Origin: JAMWZF01 sp041628615
GTDB lineage: Bacteria; Pseudomonadota; Alphaproteobacteria; Rhodobacterales; Rhodobacteraceae
Reading direction: 5' to 3'
DNA: 14,876 nt
Assembly: GCA_041628615.1 (NCBI GenBank)
Contig: JBFKOW010000083.1
Location: forward strand, 1-14,876
Shown: one piece after another, positions 14,797-14,876 of the stretch
Position numbering within the stretch: the first letter of the stretch is position 1
How the letters are laid out: each line of letters begins with the position of its first letter
Position numbers and translations under genes: made by a program
Notes under the pieces: generated by a model
Told to the model about the DNA's origin: nothing
The model's database searches: none
What the model saw: only the letters and a program-made list of their open reading frames with translations

Positions 14797-14857
14797 CCGT
14801 TTGCCGGTGGGGTTCTTTGGTCGCCCCGTTTGCTGCCCGTCTTCCTGCAACCGTTTA
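14797..14857 (-). repeat. Three AAACGG-containing repeats near the 5' end of the mraZ leader
   Basis: On the minus strand GCAAACGG occurs exactly at 14804-14797 and 14833-14826, and the related ATAAACGG at 14858-14851, spaced 29 and 25 bp apart. They lie in the 5' half of the predicted leader RNA and at its putative -10. They could be RNA-pairing sites or protein operators. The spacing does not match the 10-bp period known for MraZ boxes. Confidence 0.45.
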
Positions 14858-14859
14858 TG
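14854..14859 (-). promoter_or_regulatory. Candidate -10 for the dcw/leader transcript
   Basis: CATAAA on the minus strand (14859-14854), preceded by TG, resembles a sigma70 -10 element. A -35 at 17-bp spacing would fall just beyond the right edge of the window, so the promoter cannot be confirmed here. Initiation about 7 nt downstream (near 14847) would fit an UpsM-sized RNA. Confidence 0.3.
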
Positions 14860-14876
14860 CATGGGAATTCATGGTC

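Larger units (their letters stand above)
14653..14847 (-). ncRNA. upsM: Probable UpsM-like leader sRNA upstream of mraZ
   Basis: In Rhodobacter sphaeroides the dcw cluster is preceded by a long mraZ leader. Partial termination at a strong hairpin in that leader yields the sRNA UpsM, about 200 nt long. Here the same layout is visible: no protein gene in 14607-14876, a strong terminator just before mraZ, and a -10-like CATAAA near the right edge. Initiation from that -10 would give an RNA of about 195 nt ending at the T run. The 3' end is well supported; the 5' end is an estimate. I have not compared the primary sequence with R. sphaeroides UpsM, so the name is by position, size and architecture. 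Confidence 0.6.

Noticed and set aside
12952..14862. Long minus-strand frame through the mraZ leader, mraZ and rsmH in another phase
   Set aside because: It overlaps two certain genes out of phase, and its leader portion crosses the strong terminator; the translation is low-complexity.
14607..14876. RNase P RNA or tRNA in the mraZ leader
   Set aside because: I looked for the conserved RNase P segments and for a cloverleaf and found neither; an UpsM-like leader fits better.

Overview
This window is a long stretch of the division and cell wall (dcw) cluster of a GC-rich alphaproteobacterium, most likely a member of the Rhodobacterales (Rhodobacter/Paracoccus-like). The assignment rests on gene order, the sequence style of MraZ, FtsL, FtsW and MurD, the meso-diaminopimelate signature in MurE, and a terminator-ended leader upstream of mraZ that resembles the UpsM sRNA of Rhodobacter sphaeroides. 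It was made by reading the sequence, without a database search.

All cluster genes lie on the minus strand and are transcribed from right to left. At the right edge (14607-14876) is the mraZ leader, with a 13-bp perfect hairpin plus a T run 50 nt before mraZ. The first tight block follows: mraZ, rsmH, ftsL, ftsI, murE, murF, mraY (14606 to 6846). Gaps within it are a few bases or overlaps, except for 61 bp with a hairpin between ftsI and murE. The block makes a regulator, a 16S rRNA methyltransferase, two septal proteins, and the enzymes from UDP-MurNAc-dipeptide to lipid I.

A 155-bp gap after mraY (6691-6845) holds a hairpin and an array of 11-bp repeats. Next come a small Cys-rich protein of unknown function (6160-6690) and murD (4739-6133). 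The cluster is then interrupted by a plus-strand gene (3886-4662) for a secreted protein with sequence signatures of beta-jelly-roll polysaccharide lyases. It runs convergently to murD and divergently from ftsW. A second 11-bp array, homologous to the first, starts at its stop codon. The minus-strand cluster resumes with ftsW, murG and murC. murC runs off the left edge and lacks roughly its last 20 codons.

MurC, MurD, MurE and MurF build the UDP-MurNAc-pentapeptide from UDP-MurNAc. MraY and MurG turn it into lipid I and then lipid II. FtsW and FtsI polymerise and crosslink lipid II at the septum, with FtsL as a structural and regulatory partner. The ordinary genes are clear. The parts worth a second look are the leader RNA, the paired 11-bp arrays, the inserted lyase-like gene and the Cys-rich gene. 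I see no CRISPR array, tRNA, rRNA, insertion sequence or obvious new defence system.
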